Source of the DNA: Shinella sp. SUS2
GTDB lineage: Bacteria; Pseudomonadota; Alphaproteobacteria; Rhizobiales; Rhizobiaceae
DNA length: 64,000 bases
Direction: 5' to 3'
NCBI RefSeq assembly: GCF_001262505.1
Contig: NZ_KQ410726.1
Span: 248,001-312,000, forward strand
The notes under the pieces are model-generated. The model searched no databases. It had not been told where the DNA came from and saw only the letters and a list, made by a program, of their open reading frames with translations. A program made the translations under genes and the position numbers. This document shows positions 42,642 to 51,882 of this stretch, piece by piece (positions within the stretch are counted from its first letter, which is position 1; the number at the start of each line of letters is the position of its first letter).

Positions 42642-43145
42642 ATGGACATCACGATACGCGACGCCGTGGAGGCGGATCTTCCCGGCATCATGGACATCTA
42701 CAACGATGCCGTCGCCAACACGACGGCGATCTGGAACGAGGCCACCGTTGACCTCGAAAACCGCAAGGCCTGGTTCTCCGCCCGCCGCGAGCGCGGGTTC
42801 CCGGTGCTCGTCGCCATGCGGGGCAAGCAGGTGATCGGTTACGCCTCCTATGGCGACTGGCGGGCCTTCGACGGTTATCGCCACACGGTCGAGCATTCCG
42901 TCTATGTGCGCGGCGATTCCCGCGGCACCGGCACGGGCAAGCGCCTGCTCAAGGCGCTGATCGACCGGGCGAGTTTCAACGGCATCCATGTGATGATCGC
43001 CGGCATCGAGGCGGAGAACGCCGCCTCGATCAAGCTGCACGAAAAGCTCGGCTTCCGCGTGGTCGGCCGGTTCAGCGAGGTCGGCATCAAGTTCGGCCGC
43101 TGGCTGGACCTGACCTGCATGGAACTCAAGGTTCCCAAGCGGTAG
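42642..43145 (+). CDS. PAT-like N-acetyltransferase (phosphinothricin/methionine sulfoximine type)
   Basis: A 167-residue GNAT acetyltransferase. The sequence MDITIRDAVEADLPGIMDIY, VANTTAIWNEATVDLENRKA and GYASYGDWRAFDGYRHTVEH with SVYVRGDSRGTGTGKRLLKA (acetyl-CoA loop) closely follows the phosphinothricin/L-methionine sulfoximine acetyltransferase family. The closing segment IAGIEAENAASIKLHEKLGF is also characteristic. It would inactivate toxic glutamate analogues by N-acetylation; natural substrates of chromosomal versions are often amino-acid analogues. A GGGGGG stretch lies before the ATG, and a hairpin with AGGAGG in one arm precedes it. Confidence 0.9.
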   Translation: MDITIRDAVEADLPGIMDIYNDAVANTTAIWNEATVDLENRKAWFSARRERGFPVLVAMRGKQVIGYASYGDWRAFDGYRHTVEHSVYVRGDSRGTGTGKRLLKALIDRASFNGIHVMIAGIEAENAASIKLHEKLGFRVVGRFSEVGIKFGRWLDLTCMELKVPKR

Positions 43146-43175
43146 GCCCGGCCCGCGGCCGCCTTTCCATGCGCC

Positions 43176-43583
43176 TCAGTCCGGATCGAAGCTGAGGGCC
43201 ACGCCGTTCATGCAGAAGCGCAGGCCCGTCGGCGGCGGACCGTCCGGGAAGACGTGGCCGAGATGCGCGTCGCAGTCCGAACACCGGATTTCCGTGCGCG
43301 TCATGCCGTAGGAATAGTCGGAATGGTCCGCCACGGCGCCGGGCTCGATCGGCTGGTAGAAGCTCGGCCAGCCGGTGCCGGAATTGAACTTCGCCTCCGA
43401 GCGGTAGAGTGGCCTGTCGCAGCAGATGCAGTGATAGGTGCCTTTCTTGGAAAGGTCGAAGTCGGGGCTGGAAAAGGCACGCTCCGTGCCGTGTTCGCGC
43501 GTGATGCGGAACTGTTCCGGTGTGAGGATCTCCCGCCACTCGTCCTTCGTCTTGTTGACCTTCAGTGTCTTCGTGTCGCTCAT
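43176..43583 (-). CDS. msrB: Peptide methionine-R-sulfoxide reductase MsrB
   Basis: A 135-residue cytoplasmic MsrB. Zinc ligands are the CxxC pairs in [20 protein letters not shown] and [18 protein letters not shown]; the catalytic cysteine is C124 in [15 protein letters not shown], and [10 protein letters not shown] is the family signature. It repairs the R isomer of methionine sulfoxide using thioredoxin. The ATG at 43583 has GGAGGA upstream; the longer open frame has no conserved sequence. It is divergent from the VapBC module. Confidence 0.95.
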   Translation of the reverse strand: MSDTKTLKVNKTKDEWREILTPEQFRITREHGTERAFSSPDFDLSKKGTYHCICCDRPLYRSEAKFNSGTGWPSFYQPIEPGAVADHSDYSYGMTRTEIRCSDCDAHLGHVFPDGPPPTGLRFCMNGVALSFDPD

Positions 43584-43686
43584 CGCGTCCTCCTGTCGGA
43601 ACCATAGATAGGGTGCCGGGGGCGGCAAGACAATCTTTGGCGGTATCCTGATGGAGAGCTGGCAAACACATCGTTTGCGGCGTAAA

Positions 43687-43714
43687 GTAATACGCACTTT
43701 CACGACGGTATTAC
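43687..43714. promoter_or_regulatory. Inverted repeat upstream of vapBC
   Basis: Perfect 7-bp arms GTAATAC (43687-43693) and GTATTAC (43708-43714), 14-bp spacer, ending nine bases before the antitoxin ATG. Such sites are the usual autoregulatory operators of AbrB-type antitoxins. Confidence 0.65.
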
Positions 43715-43723
43715 CGAGGGTTC

Positions 43724-43957
43724 ATGAGCACGACGGTGACGAGCAAGGGGCAGGTGACGATCCCGAAGGCCGTGCGGGACTTCCTTGGCATCGGCCCCGG
43801 CAGCCGGGTCGAGTTCCGCCGGGTCGGGGATGGCAGCATCGTCGTCGTGCCCCTGGACGATGCCCGGCCGAAAAGCCGGTTTGCGCGCCTGCGCGGCCAG
43901 GCCGGTCAGGGAATGACGACGGACGAGATCATGGCACTGACGCGCGGCGACGATTGA
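43724..43957 (+). CDS. vapB: AbrB/VapB-type antitoxin
   Basis: A 77-residue antitoxin with a SpoVT/AbrB swapped-hairpin domain (STTVTSKGQVTIPKAVRDFL and GIGPGSRVEFRRVGDGSIVV) and a C-terminal extension (RGQAGQGMTTDEIMALTRGD) that would wrap the toxin. It ends two bases before the PIN toxin starts, so the pair is one operon. Its DNA site is probably the GTAATAC inverted repeat just upstream. Confidence 0.9.
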   Translation: MSTTVTSKGQVTIPKAVRDFLGIGPGSRVEFRRVGDGSIVVVPLDDARPKSRFARLRGQAGQGMTTDEIMALTRGDD

Positions 43958-43959
43958 GC

Positions 43960-44376
43960 ATGTTCCTGGTCGACACGAATGTCCTGCTCGACCTCGTGAC
44001 GGAAGATCCGGTCTGGGCTGCGTGGTCGCAGGCCGAGCTTGAGGCCGCCGCATTGCTTGGTCCCCTCGCGATCAACGATGTCGTCTATGCCGAGCTTTCC
44101 GTGCGCTACCGGGATATTGCCGATCTCGATGCGATGGTCGCGCTGGCGGAGCTGGAGCCCTTGCCCATGCCGCGGCAGGCCCTTTTCCTTGCGGGAAAGG
44201 CCTTCCAGGCCTATCGCCGGACCGGCGGCAACCGCGTGAGCGTGCTGCCGGACTTCTTCATCGGCGCCCATGCCGCGGTTGCCGGCCTGACCTTGATCAC
44301 ACGGGACGCCGGGCGATACCGGACTTACTTCCCGAGCCTTGCCTTGCATACGCCTGATCCGCCTGAAGGTGGGTAA
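43960..44376 (+). CDS. vapC: VapC-type PIN-domain toxin
   Basis: A 138-residue PIN ribonuclease. Acidic metal ligands are visible: D5 in MFLVDTNVLLDL, E in VYAELSVRYRD, D in VLPDFFIGAHAAVAG and D in LITRDAGRYRTYFP. VapC toxins cut tRNA or rRNA. The ATG at 43960 directly follows the antitoxin stop; longer open sequence upstream is the antitoxin in another frame. It ends 110 bp before the Mrp operon, and no terminator is obvious in that space. Confidence 0.9.
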   Translation: MFLVDTNVLLDLVTEDPVWAAWSQAELEAAALLGPLAINDVVYAELSVRYRDIADLDAMVALAELEPLPMPRQALFLAGKAFQAYRRTGGNRVSVLPDFFIGAHAAVAGLTLITRDAGRYRTYFPSLALHTPDPPEGG

Positions 44377-44486
44377 AACGTCGCAGGTTTGCCGTTCAAG
44401 GGTGGTGATTTTCGTCATACCGACGTAGAACCGGCGATCTGAAAAACACGGCAAGACGGGTGGAGCCCGCGGATGAGGGAGACGGA

Positions 44487-46826
44487 ATGATTCCAGACAC
44501 GATGGGCTTGACCTTCCTCGCCTTCTGTCTGCCGTTTCTCGGCGCGCTCATCGCGCCGGCGCTCACGCGGCTTCTCGGACACCATGCCGCCTGGCCCCTG
44601 GCGCTGGTGCCGGCCGCCGTCTTCCTCCATTTTCTCGGCTTCAACGCGGAAGTGTCGCGCGGCGAGATCGTCACGGGCGGCTATGCCTGGGTGCCGTCCT
44701 ACAATGTCAGCTTCTCCTGGCTGATCGACGGCCTGTCGCTCGCCTTCCTGCTGCTGATTTCCGGCATCGGCACGCTGATCGTGCTCTATGCGGGCGGTTA
44801 CCTGAAGGGACATCCGCATCAGGGGCGATTCTTCTCCTTCATCCTGATGTTCATGGGTGCGATGCTCGGCCTCGTCGCCTCCGACAGCTTCCTGATGCTA
44901 TTCGTCTTCTGGGAGCTGACCTCGATCACCTCCTTCCTCCTGATCGGCTTCGACCATGCGCGGGAAGCCTCGCGCCGCGCCGCGCTGCAGGCGCTGGTCG
45001 TCACCGGCGGGGGCGGGCTTTTCCTTCTGGCGGGACTGCTGCTCCTGTGGAACGTCACGGACGTCACGCAGCTGTCGCTGCTGATGTCCTTTGGCGCGGA
45101 GGTGCGGACGAGCCCGTTCTACCTGCCGCTGCTTTTCCTCATTCTCGGCGGCGCATTCACCAAGTCGGCGCAGTTCCCGTTCCATTTCTGGCTGCCGAAC
45201 GCCATGGAAGCGCCGACGCCCGTCTCGGCCTATCTGCACTCCGCGACCATGGTGAAGGCCGGCGTCTATCTCCTGATGCGGCTCAATCCCGTGATGGGCG
45301 ACACGGTCGCCTGGGAGACGATCCTGCCGGCCTTCGGCGGGCTGACGCTGCTCGTCGGCGCGGTGCTCGCCATCCGCCAGACGGATCTCAAGCTGATGCT
45401 GGCCTATACGACGGTCGCCTCGCTTGGCCTTCTCGTGATGCTGACCGGCTTCGGCTCGGACCATGCGGTGGCCGCCGCTGCACTTTATCTCGTCGCCCAT
45501 TCGCTCTTCAAGGGCGCGCTCTTCATGGTCGCCGGGCTCATCGACCACGAGACGGGCACGCGCGACATCACGAAACTGGGCGGGCTCAAGCGGGCGATGC
45601 CCGTCACCTTCCTCGCCGCGCTGCTTGCCGCGCTCTCCATGGCCGGCCTGCCGCCCTTTTTCGGCTTCCTTGCCAAGGAAGAGATCTATGTGGCGCTCGC
45701 CGGCGGCAACCTGCGCCAGATCGCCTTCACCGCCGCGGCCATCATCGGCAACGGCCTGATGTTCGCCGTCGCCTTCGCCGTGGCGCTGAAGCCGTTCCTC
45801 GGCGCGCCGGTCGAGACGCCGAAACATGCGCATGAAGGACCGGCCCTCCTTTGGATCGGTCCCATGCTGCTCGCCGTCATGGGGCTGGTCGTCGGTGTCT
45901 TCTCCGCGATCACCCATGCCGTGCTGACCTCGCCGCTTGCCTCTGCCATTGCCGGAAAGCAGGAGACGGTCACCATCTCGGCCGTGCCGCATCTCAGCCT
46001 CGCACTGGCGCTGTCCGCCGTCACCGTTGCCTTCGGCATTGCCGTCTTCCTCTTCCTCGAGAAGGCGCGCGCGATGGCGAACCGGCTGGTCGAGGACATC
46101 GGCTGGGGACCGGACCGCGGCTTCGACCAGGCGATGACCGGCCTCGTGCGCGCCGCCACGACGGTCACCCGGCTCGTCCAGCCCGGCCGCATGGAAATCT
46201 ACATGACGGCGACCTTCGCCGTGATCGCGCTCGCGCTGCTCGTGCCGCCGGCGGTCTATGGCGAATGGCCGCGCCTGCCGGTCTGGCCGGCCGACATGCC
46301 GTTCCACGAACTGGCGGTCATGGTGCTCGCCGTCGTCGGCCTCTGCGCCGTCTTGACGGCGAGCAATCGCCTGACGGCCATCGTCGCGCTCGGCATCCAG
46401 GGCTTTTGCGTCGCCATGCTCTTCCTGCTCTTCGGCGCGCCGGATCTCGCCTTCGTGCAGTTCATGATCGAGACGCTGTCGGTCGTCATCCTCGCCCTTG
46501 TCATGACACGATTGAAGCTGACACCGCGCGACCACCGGCCGCTGAGGGAGAAGATCCCGGATGCCGTGATCGCCATCGCCTGCGGGCTCGGCTTCTCGCT
46601 CTATCTCCTCAAGGTCACGCAGGGCCGCTTCGACACGGCGCTCACCGATTTCTTCAACCTCTATTCCAAGACGATCGCCCACGGTGCCAATGTGGTGAAC
46701 GTCATCATCGTCGATTTCCGCGGCACGGACACGCTGGGCGAGATCGCCGTCGTCATGGTGACGGGCCTGGCGATCCTGTCGATCATCCGCATCCGCAAGG
46801 GTGGCAAGGCGGGAGGCAAGGCATGA
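44487..46826 (+). CDS. mnhA: Mrp antiporter subunit A (MnhA)
   Basis: A 779-residue, many-helix membrane protein homologous to NADH dehydrogenase ND5. The proton-channel core motifs are [60 protein letters not shown] and [20 protein letters not shown], and the C-terminal MbhD/DUF4040-like portion (about residues 590-779) is also present. It is the largest subunit of a cation/proton antiporter (Mrp/Mnh/Pha), needed for Na+ or K+ efflux and pH homeostasis. The ATG at 44487 follows GGGAG. It overlaps mnhB in ATGA. Confidence 0.93.
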   Translation: MIPDTMGLTFLAFCLPFLGALIAPALTRLLGHHAAWPLALVPAAVFLHFLGFNAEVSRGEIVTGGYAWVPSYNVSFSWLIDGLSLAFLLLISGIGTLIVLYAGGYLKGHPHQGRFFSFILMFMGAMLGLVASDSFLMLFVFWELTSITSFLLIGFDHAREASRRAALQALVVTGGGGLFLLAGLLLLWNVTDVTQLSLLMSFGAEVRTSPFYLPLLFLILGGAFTKSAQFPFHFWLPNAMEAPTPVSAYLHSATMVKAGVYLLMRLNPVMGDTVAWETILPAFGGLTLLVGAVLAIRQTDLKLMLAYTTVASLGLLVMLTGFGSDHAVAAAALYLVAHSLFKGALFMVAGLIDHETGTRDITKLGGLKRAMPVTFLAALLAALSMAGLPPFFGFLAKEEIYVALAGGNLRQIAFTAAAIIGNGLMFAVAFAVALKPFLGAPVETPKHAHEGPALLWIGPMLLAVMGLVVGVFSAITHAVLTSPLASAIAGKQETVTISAVPHLSLALALSAVTVAFGIAVFLFLEKARAMANRLVEDIGWGPDRGFDQAMTGLVRAATTVTRLVQPGRMEIYMTATFAVIALALLVPPAVYGEWPRLPVWPADMPFHELAVMVLAVVGLCAVLTASNRLTAIVALGIQGFCVAMLFLLFGAPDLAFVQFMIETLSVVILALVMTRLKLTPRDHRPLREKIPDAVIAIACGLGFSLYLLKVTQGRFDTALTDFFNLYSKTIAHGANVVNVIIVDFRGTDTLGEIAVVMVTGLAILSIIRIRKGGKAGGKA

Positions 46827-47239
46827 ACACGCTCATCTTCCGCACCGTCGCGCCGTTCCTCACCGCGCTGATGGTGCTGTTCTCGATCTTCGTCTTGCTG
46901 CGCGGCCACAACGAACCCGGCGGCGGCTTCACGGGCGGGCTGATCGCGGTCTCCGCGCTTGCGATCTTCGGCATCGCCAACGGCATTGCCGCCGTGCGCA
47001 AGGCCCTGTGGTTCCACCCGATGGCGATCTCGGCCTTCGGCCTCTTCATCGCGGCGGTCGCCGGCCTTATGTCGATCTTCTTTGCCGTCCCCTTCATGAC
47101 CGGGCTCTGGGTCTATCCCGTCATCCTCGGCGTCGAGATCCCGCTCTCCAGCGTCATGCTGTTCGATACCGGCGTCTATCTCGTGGTGGTGGGGGCAATC
47201 ACCTCCATCGCGCTGGCGCTCGAGACGGAGGACGTGTGA
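46823..47239 (+). CDS. mnhB: Mrp antiporter subunit B (MnhB)
   Basis: A 138-residue membrane protein (about four helices) with the MnhB signature [40 protein letters not shown]. It starts inside the mnhA stop (ATGA overlap) and its own TGA overlaps the next ATG by one base. Separate MnhA and MnhB subunits class this as a seven-gene (group 1) Mrp operon, unlike the six-gene type in which A and B are fused. Confidence 0.93.
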   Translation: MNTLIFRTVAPFLTALMVLFSIFVLLRGHNEPGGGFTGGLIAVSALAIFGIANGIAAVRKALWFHPMAISAFGLFIAAVAGLMSIFFAVPFMTGLWVYPVILGVEIPLSSVMLFDTGVYLVVVGAITSIALALETEDV

Positions 47240-47616
47240 TGGAAGTGCCCTTCGTCCTCCTCATCGGCCTGTTCTTCGCCGCCGCCGTCTATCTGATGCT
47301 GTCGAAGTTTCTGGTGCGCGTGCTGCTCGGCGTCGTGTTGCTCGGCAATGCGGTGAACCTGCTGCTCTTCACCAATGGCCGCATTCTGCGCGAGGTGCCT
47401 CCGATCATTCCCGCCGGCCACGACGTGCCGCAGACGCTCACCGCCAATCCGCTGCCGCAGGCCCTCATCCTGACGGCGATCGTCATTTCCTTTTCCTTCT
47501 TCGCCTTCCTGCTGGTGCTCGTCTACCGCGCCTACCAGGACCTCGGCACCGACAACGGTAACGAGATGCGCCTGGCGGAGCCGGAGAACGATCCCCTCCC
47601 GCCGACCGGCTACTGA
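47239..47616 (+). CDS. mnhC: Mrp antiporter subunit C (MnhC)
   Basis: A 125-residue three-helix protein homologous to NuoK: LRVLLGVVLLGNAVNLLLFT-like VRVLLGVVLLGNAVNLLLFT and LPQALILTAIVISFSFFAFL are the family motifs. It starts one base before the end of mnhB (TGATG), and the gap to mnhD is 17 bp. Its charged tail (YRAYQDLGTDNGNEMRLAEP) is cytoplasmic. Confidence 0.94.
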   Translation: MEVPFVLLIGLFFAAAVYLMLSKFLVRVLLGVVLLGNAVNLLLFTNGRILREVPPIIPAGHDVPQTLTANPLPQALILTAIVISFSFFAFLLVLVYRAYQDLGTDNGNEMRLAEPENDPLPPTGY

Positions 47617-47633
47617 CAGGAACCGCCCCGCCA

Positions 47634-49175
47634 ATGGCCGCTACGCCTACCGATCTCTCCGCAGCCCTCGTCATGACCCCGGTCCCAACCCTCGACTGGC
47701 TGGTCGTCCTGCCGCCCGTCTGGTGCATTCTGGCCGGCGCGGTGCTGCTGATGGCCCGCAAGTCGCTGCACCTGCAGGGCTTCCTTGCCGTTCCCGCACT
47801 GGCCGTCCTGGTGCTGCTCGATGCGCTGCTGCTCGGCCATGTCCTGGCGAACGGCCCCGTGACGATGGTGATGGGCCGCTGGCTGCCGCCGTTCGGCATC
47901 GCGTTCACGGCGGACCTGACGGGCGTGCTCTTTGCCCTCGTGGGCGCCGTCGTGGCGCTTGCGGGCGCCGTGCACGCACTCGGCGATATCGACGGCAGCG
48001 GCCTGCGCTACGGCTTCTATCCCTTCCTGCTCTTGCTGATGGCCGGCGTTTCCGGCGCGTTTCTGACCGGCGACATCTTCAACCTCTATGTCTGGTTCGA
48101 GGTGCTGCTGATCTCGTCCTTCGGTCTCCTCACGCTCGGCTCGGAGCCGCGGCAGATCGACGGCGCGATCAAATACGCCTTCCTGAACCTCATCGCGACG
48201 ACGCTGTTCCTCGTCACCACGGGCTATCTCTATGGTATCTTCGGCACGCTCAACATGGCCGACATTGCCACGAAGGCGGCGGCGGGCCGCGCCGAGCTGC
48301 CGCTGATGACGCTCGCCATGCTCTATCTCACGGCCTTCGGCATGAAGGCCGCGGCCTTTCCGGTGAATTTCTGGCTGCCGGCCTCCTACCACACGCCGCG
48401 CGTCGTGGTGTCGGCGCTGTTCGCCGGCCTGCTCACCAAGGTCGGCATCTATGCGCTGCTGCGCACGCTGATCATGCTCTTTCCCGTCGAGCGGGAGGAA
48501 CTGAGCTTCGTCATCGCGCTGGCGGGCGCCGCCACCATGATCCTCGGGGCGCTCGGCGCGCTCGGGCAGAGCGACATCCGCCGGCTGCTCGGCTATCTCG
48601 TCATCTCGGGTATCGGCGTCATGCTGGCCGGCCTGTCGCTCGGCAGCCCCGGCGGCACGGGCGGGGCGATCTTCTATGCGCTGCACTCCATGGTCGTGAT
48701 GACGGCGCTCTACATGGCTGCGGGCCTTGCCGGGCGGCTTGCCGGCTCGTTCGATCTCGCCCGTCTCGGCGGGCTCTACACGCGCTCGGCGCTGTTTGCC
48801 GCCCTGTCGCTGGTGCTGTTCTTCGCGGTGTCCGGCCTGCCGCCGTTCTCCGGCTTCTGGCCGAAGGTCATGGTGGCGAAGGCGGCGATGGATATCGGCG
48901 CCTGGTGGCTGGCGGCGGTGGTCTTCCTCACCGGTTTCCTGACGACCATCGCAGTCGGCCGCGTCTTCCTTCTGGCCTACTGGCGGCCGGCGGGCGGCGC
49001 GCTGGCGGATGAGGCCATTCCGGCAAGCGCGCTGCTGCCGCTTGCCGCGCTCACCGCGCTGACGGTGGTCTTCGGCCTCTTTCCCGAGACGCTGCTCTCC
49101 ACCATCCAGCTGGCCGCGCAGGGGCTGGCCGATCCGCGGGCCTATATCGGCTCGGTCTTTCCGGGGGGGAACTGA
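47634..49175 (+). CDS. mnhD: Mrp antiporter subunit D (MnhD)
   Basis: A 513-residue membrane protein related to NuoN/NuoM, with roughly fourteen helices. Conserved motifs include FNLYVWFEVLLISSFGLLTL, KAAAFPVNFWLPASYHTPRV and FAGLLTKVGIYALLRTLIML. Together with subunit A it supplies the putative proton-conducting channel. It follows mnhC by 17 bp and is separated from mnhE by one base. Confidence 0.94.
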   Translation: MAATPTDLSAALVMTPVPTLDWLVVLPPVWCILAGAVLLMARKSLHLQGFLAVPALAVLVLLDALLLGHVLANGPVTMVMGRWLPPFGIAFTADLTGVLFALVGAVVALAGAVHALGDIDGSGLRYGFYPFLLLLMAGVSGAFLTGDIFNLYVWFEVLLISSFGLLTLGSEPRQIDGAIKYAFLNLIATTLFLVTTGYLYGIFGTLNMADIATKAAAGRAELPLMTLAMLYLTAFGMKAAAFPVNFWLPASYHTPRVVVSALFAGLLTKVGIYALLRTLIMLFPVEREELSFVIALAGAATMILGALGALGQSDIRRLLGYLVISGIGVMLAGLSLGSPGGTGGAIFYALHSMVVMTALYMAAGLAGRLAGSFDLARLGGLYTRSALFAALSLVLFFAVSGLPPFSGFWPKVMVAKAAMDIGAWWLAAVVFLTGFLTTIAVGRVFLLAYWRPAGGALADEAIPASALLPLAALTALTVVFGLFPETLLSTIQLAAQGLADPRAYIGSVFPGGN

Positions 49176-49176
49176 C

Positions 49177-49650
49177 ATGCGGCCCGCCTTCACCGTCGCC
49201 CTCCTGGCACTGTTATGGCTCGCCGTCTCCGGCAGCTTCACCCTTCCCAATCTCCTGCTCGGCCTTGTCGCCGGTGCGCTGTCGCTCGCGCTGATCCGCG
49301 ACCACATCCAGCCGGACGGACGGCGCATCCGGCCGCTCAAGCTGCTGTCGCTCGTCCTCCTGTTCATCAAGGAGCTGGCGCTCTCGGCCTGGAAAGTGGC
49401 GGTGCTGGTGGCGAGCCCGAAAATGGCGTTGAAACCCGGCATCTTCGCCTTTCAGCTGACGGTCGACCGGGATTTCGAGATCACGCTGCTTGCCAACCTC
49501 ATCACGCTGACGCCGGGCACGCTTTCCGTCGACGTTTCCGCCGACCGCAAGGTGCTCTATGTGCACGCGCTCGACTGCTCCGATCCCGTCGGCACCCGGC
49601 GGGACATCGCCGATGGATTTGAGAAGAAGATCCTGGAGGCCTTCCGCTGA
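49177..49650 (+). CDS. mnhE: Mrp antiporter subunit E (MnhE)
   Basis: A 157-residue protein: two N-terminal helices ([20 protein letters not shown]), a cytoplasmic part and the motif [20 protein letters not shown] with [10 protein letters not shown], typical of MnhE. It lacks a homologue in complex I. It overlaps mnhF by one base (TGATG). Confidence 0.93.
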   Translation: MRPAFTVALLALLWLAVSGSFTLPNLLLGLVAGALSLALIRDHIQPDGRRIRPLKLLSLVLLFIKELALSAWKVAVLVASPKMALKPGIFAFQLTVDRDFEITLLANLITLTPGTLSVDVSADRKVLYVHALDCSDPVGTRRDIADGFEKKILEAFR

Positions 49651-50015
49651 TGGGCGCCGAAACCGTCATCTCCGCCGCCGCGACCATCGCGCTCTTCCTG
49701 ATGTGCGCGGCCTTCTTCCTGACGGCCTACCGGGTCGTCAAGGGACCGACATTGCCGGACCGCATCGTCGCGCTCGACATGCTGGTGGCCATCGCCATCG
49801 GCTTCATCGCCGTCCTCGCCATCAAGACCGGCTTCAACCTCTATATCGACATCGCCATCGCGCTTGGCCTCGTCGGGTTCCTCGCCACCGTGGCCTTCGC
49901 GCGCTTCGTGCTGCGCCAGGGCATGGAGGCGGACGAACCGGCGGCGGGCGGCGAGAGCCCCGCCCGCAAGGGCGTACGGCAGGGCAAGGCAACCAGGGCA
50001 AGGAGGCGGCGCTGA
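49650..50015 (+). CDS. mnhF: Mrp antiporter subunit F (MnhF)
   Basis: A 121-residue three-helix protein with [20 protein letters not shown], the MnhF signature, and a basic, disordered C-terminus ([17 protein letters not shown]) longer than in most homologues. It overlaps the next gene by one base (TGATG). Confidence 0.92.
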   Translation: MGAETVISAAATIALFLMCAAFFLTAYRVVKGPTLPDRIVALDMLVAIAIGFIAVLAIKTGFNLYIDIAIALGLVGFLATVAFARFVLRQGMEADEPAAGGESPARKGVRQGKATRARRRR

Positions 50016-50371
50016 TGCTGGATCTCGTTCTTTCCATCGTCGTCGCCGTCATGCTGGTCGCCGGCGGCATCTTCACCTTCCTGGCGGCCCTCGGCATCGT
50101 GCGCCTGCCGGATGTCTATACCCGCATGCACGCCGCCTCGAAGGCGGGCACGGTGGGCTCCGGCCTGATGCTCTTTGCCGCCGGCATCCATTCCCTCGAC
50201 GCGGCGATCTTCACGCGCGCGCTCGCCGGCTTCATCTTCTTCGTGCTGACCGCGCCGATCGCCGCCCACCTCATCGCCAGGGCGGCGCACGAGGCGGGAT
50301 ATCGCTTCTCGCGCCATGCGGTGCTCGACGAGATGCGCGACGCGCGCGAACGCGGCAACAAGAAGCGTTGA
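50015..50371 (+). CDS. mnhG: Mrp antiporter subunit G (MnhG)
   Basis: A 118-residue three-helix protein carrying the MnhG signature [20 protein letters not shown] and [17 protein letters not shown], with [20 protein letters not shown] near its end. It is the last gene of the operon, starting one base before the end of mnhF. No clear intrinsic terminator follows; the sequence becomes AT-rich immediately after the stop. Confidence 0.94.
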   Translation: MLDLVLSIVVAVMLVAGGIFTFLAALGIVRLPDVYTRMHAASKAGTVGSGLMLFAAGIHSLDAAIFTRALAGFIFFVLTAPIAAHLIARAAHEAGYRFSRHAVLDEMRDARERGNKKR

Positions 50372-50784
50372 TAAAGGGTTGAGAAGCAAACCCCGAGAAA
50401 TTGTACTATCCACCAATTTTTAGTGGTTTCTATTTCACCTCAAAGATTCCAATGTTATTTCTCTAAAATAATACTGGACAACGAATTGCGGAATGATATT
50501 CCAAGTGAAGTAAAGCATTCGGGTTGATTTAGCTTGCGTGCGGTTTTCCTGTTTAAGTTGAGTTCGGACCGTATTTATGCCCGCGGGGTATATGTCTCGG
50601 AAAGAGCCGGCATGTGACGCGGCGACCGCTGTAGTGGAAGTTATATCGACAGAAATGTCTGCATTTCCGCCGGCGAGCATTATTCTGCCACAGGATCGCC
50701 CGACAAAGACGCTTTACGCCGAATTCATTGTTCAGGCCGGTGGATAGGGCCATCGACCTTCGTGTTGTCCGACAGGAGAAAGAA
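50372..50784. other. AT-rich intergenic region upstream of mucR
   Basis: 413 bp without a supported gene, clearly more AT-rich than the flanks, especially 50380-50580. It contains an AT hairpin (TTATTT-CTCT-AAATAA at about 50455-50471) and GACA-GAAA-TGTC at about 50649-50660. MucR/Ros proteins bind AT-rich DNA and repress their own promoters, so this is the likely autoregulatory region; no single binding motif can be assigned by eye. Confidence 0.55.
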
Positions 50785-51219
50785 ATGACCGAAACAACCC
50801 TTGGCGCCGGCTCCAATCTGCTTGTGGAACTGACTGCCGATATCGTCGCTGCCTATGTCGGCAACCATGTCGTTCCGGTTGCAGAACTGCCGGGCCTGAT
50901 CGCCGACGTGCATGCCGCACTCAACAACACGACGCAGCCCGCTGCCGCCGTGGAAGTGCCCGTCGTCGCCGAAAAGCCGAAGCCGCCGGTTCCGGTGAAG
51001 AAGTCCGTGCAGAACGATTACATCATCTGCCTGGAGGACGGCCAGAAGTTCAAGTCGCTGAAGCGCCACCTGATGACCCATTACGGCATGACCCCGGAAG
51101 AGTACCGCGAGAAGTGGGACCTGCCGGCAGATTACCCGATGGTCGCGCCCGCCTATGCCGAGGCCCGTTCGCGCCTCGCCAAGGAAATGGGCCTCGGCCA
51201 GCGCCGCAAGGGCAAGTAA
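50785..51219 (+). CDS. mucR: MucR/Ros-family zinc-finger regulator
   Basis: A 144-residue prokaryotic zinc-finger regulator. The zinc site is C82, D85, H95 and H99 in [20 protein letters not shown], the Ros-type C-x2-D-x9-H-x3-H pattern, followed by [20 protein letters not shown]. The N-terminal half ([20 protein letters not shown]) mediates oligomerisation. These proteins act as H-NS-like repressors of exopolysaccharide, motility and virulence genes in Rhizobiales. AGGAG lies upstream of the ATG, and a strong terminator follows the stop. Confidence 0.94.
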   Translation: MTETTLGAGSNLLVELTADIVAAYVGNHVVPVAELPGLIADVHAALNNTTQPAAAVEVPVVAEKPKPPVPVKKSVQNDYIICLEDGQKFKSLKRHLMTHYGMTPEEYREKWDLPADYPMVAPAYAEARSRLAKEMGLGQRRKGK

Positions 51220-51243
51220 GTCTCGCATCTATCTATGCGAATC

Positions 51244-51273
51244 GAAAGCCGGTCCCGAAAGGGGCCGGCTTTC
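51244..51273 (+). terminator. Intrinsic terminator after mucR
   Basis: GAAAGCCGGTCCC-GAAA-GGGGCCGGCTTTC, 13 pairs with one G-T, 25 bp after the stop, followed by T-rich sequence. Confidence 0.88.
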
Positions 51274-51453
51274 TGCGTTTATGGCCCGTCTGGGCGCGCA
51301 TCGGATCGAATGAAAAGGAAAAAATGCCTATATGGGGATATGAAGCACAGGTTATTAAAGAAATTCAATGGATGGTTGGGCGATTATGCTTCATTCGTCC
51401 TCGGTCATCCTCTAGGGTGTATGAATAAATTCCTATAAACGGAGTGGCCAGTC

Positions 51454-51882
51454 ATGCACCAGTTCATCGTTCCCCACCGGCGGGCATCCCTCAAGACCGC
51501 ATCCGGTCCTGCGCCGGAGATCAAATGCGTCGTGCCCGACGCGCCAGCACCGGTCGTGCCGGCCGGCATTGCCTGCCGCATCGTGCGCCAGCTCGTCCTG
51601 GAAATGATGGCCATGGCGGGCGACCGGGCGCTCTGGCGGCGGGACAGCCGGCGCTCCGCCTGCCATGTGCGCCAGATCGCCATGTATGTCTGCCACGTCG
51701 TGCTGCGGCTGCCCCAGGCCGATATCGGCGCCGCCTTCGGGCGCGACCGGACGACGGTCGGCCATGCCTGCAACGTGGTGGAAGACCGCCGCGACAATGC
51801 CGCCTTCGATGCCTTCGTCTCGGCGGTCGAGCGCGTCGTGCAGTCGGTCTTCGGCCCGGCGGGGATCGGCAGCCATGGGTGA
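51454..51882 (+). CDS. DnaA domain-IV-like helix-turn-helix protein
   Basis: A 142-residue protein whose C-terminal half resembles DnaA domain IV, the DnaA-box-binding part: ARQIAMYVCHVVL-like RQIAMYVCHVVLRLPQADIG, then GAAFGRDRTTVGHACNVVED, where DnaA has GGRDHTTVLHA. It lacks the AAA+ ATPase domain. It could bind DnaA-box-like DNA as a competitor or regulator, which is inference. The preceding 180 bp are AT-rich. It overlaps the DUF6456 gene by eight bp, so the two are co-translated. Confidence 0.8.
   Translation: MHQFIVPHRRASLKTASGPAPEIKCVVPDAPAPVVPAGIACRIVRQLVLEMMAMAGDRALWRRDSRRSACHVRQIAMYVCHVVLRLPQADIGAAFGRDRTTVGHACNVVEDRRDNAAFDAFVSAVERVVQSVFGPAGIGSHG

Noticed and set aside
44898..46682. 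Frame of about 594 codons antisense to mnhA
   Set aside because: Arg/Asp/Gln-rich shadow of the mnhA codon pattern; the plus-strand frame has clear antiporter motifs.
51310..51438. 42-codon frame beginning MKRKKCLYGDMKHRLL
   Set aside because: No ribosome site and unusual composition; kept only as an AT-rich patch.
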